Shown: positions 63,886 to 64,000 of the stretch, piece by piece
Numbering within the stretch: the first letter of the stretch is position 1
Layout of the letters: the number at the start of each line of letters is the position of its first letter
NCBI GenBank assembly: GCA_030789695.1
Contig: CM061132.1
Span: forward strand, 34,744,418-34,808,417
Origin: Scilla litardierei
Taxonomy: Eukaryota; Streptophyta; Magnoliopsida; Asparagales; Asparagaceae
Length of the DNA: 64,000 nucleotides
Direction of reading: 5' to 3'
Position numbers and translations under genes: made by a program
The notes under the pieces: model-generated
Told to the model about the DNA's origin: nothing
What the model saw: only the letters and a program-made list of their open reading frames with translations
Databases searched by the model: none

Positions 63886-64000
63886 TTCTCCCCCTTTTTG
63901 GTGATGACAAACCAACATAAATAATAATCAATAATAATGATTCAATTGAAATTTACTTACTCCCCCTGCATTGATGACACGTTAGTTCCATATTCAATAA
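63886..64000 (-). mobile_element. Start of the internal region of element E
   Basis: The polypurine tract CCAAAAAGGGGGAGAA (minus) abuts the LTR, as in element G. The element continues beyond the window, so its coding content is unknown. Confidence 0.7.

Overview
The window is a repeat-dense piece of a large angiosperm genome. It holds one ordinary nuclear gene, for ribosomal protein L23A (uL23), in a sea of nested LTR retrotransposons. The evidence for a plant is the intron-containing L23A gene with a TATA box, a TGGGCC site II motif and a telo-box, together with plant-specific retrotransposon lineages (Athila, Tat, Tekay-like chromovirus, SIRE/Maximus-like copia). I cannot name the species.

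Left and centre (1-54326). A Tat-lineage gypsy element, called H here, runs on the minus strand. Its right end is at 54326 and its left end is outside the window. A copia element K (1-3317 and beyond) has landed in the protease region of H. A 47.9 kb block (5739-53681) has landed in the LTR of H, with a GTGAC target duplication. The block is an Athila-like tandem array: LTR A, internal region 1, LTR C, internal region 2, LTR B. Other elements sit inside the array. A SIRE-like solo LTR, S1 (6274-8057), lies in LTR A. The gag-only copia element G (18009-36815) lies in the gag gene of internal region 1. A SIRE-like solo LTR, S2 (20592-32681), lies inside G. An Athila element F (21812-32167) lies inside S2. 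A chromovirus D (39113-48245) lies inside LTR C. Target-site duplications fix each insertion, so the relative order of events can be read directly: H, then the array, then G, then S2, then F, and H, then the array, then D.

Right (54327-62159). The L23A gene reads left to right. It has a promoter at about 54750-54860, a probable leader intron, coding exons at 55124-55142, 59785-60148 and 60256-60340, and a 155-residue product. Its first coding intron is swollen to 4.6 kb by a Harbinger-like MITE (55446-55708) and a 3.0 kb solo LTR, S3 (56385-59426). Downstream lie short tandem repeats, and then the left LTR of another SIRE-like element E (62160-63885), which continues off the window.

Most notable points. 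(1) LTRs of several unrelated families carry clusters of short CG-rich palindromes or hairpins, in most cases just upstream of a TATA box. One such module is shared by gypsy element D and copia-type element E. (2) The gag-pol of D is interrupted by two segments with perfect GT-AG borders that restore the conserved protein when removed. (3) The A-C-B array has chimeric LTR boundaries that a single insertion cannot explain.
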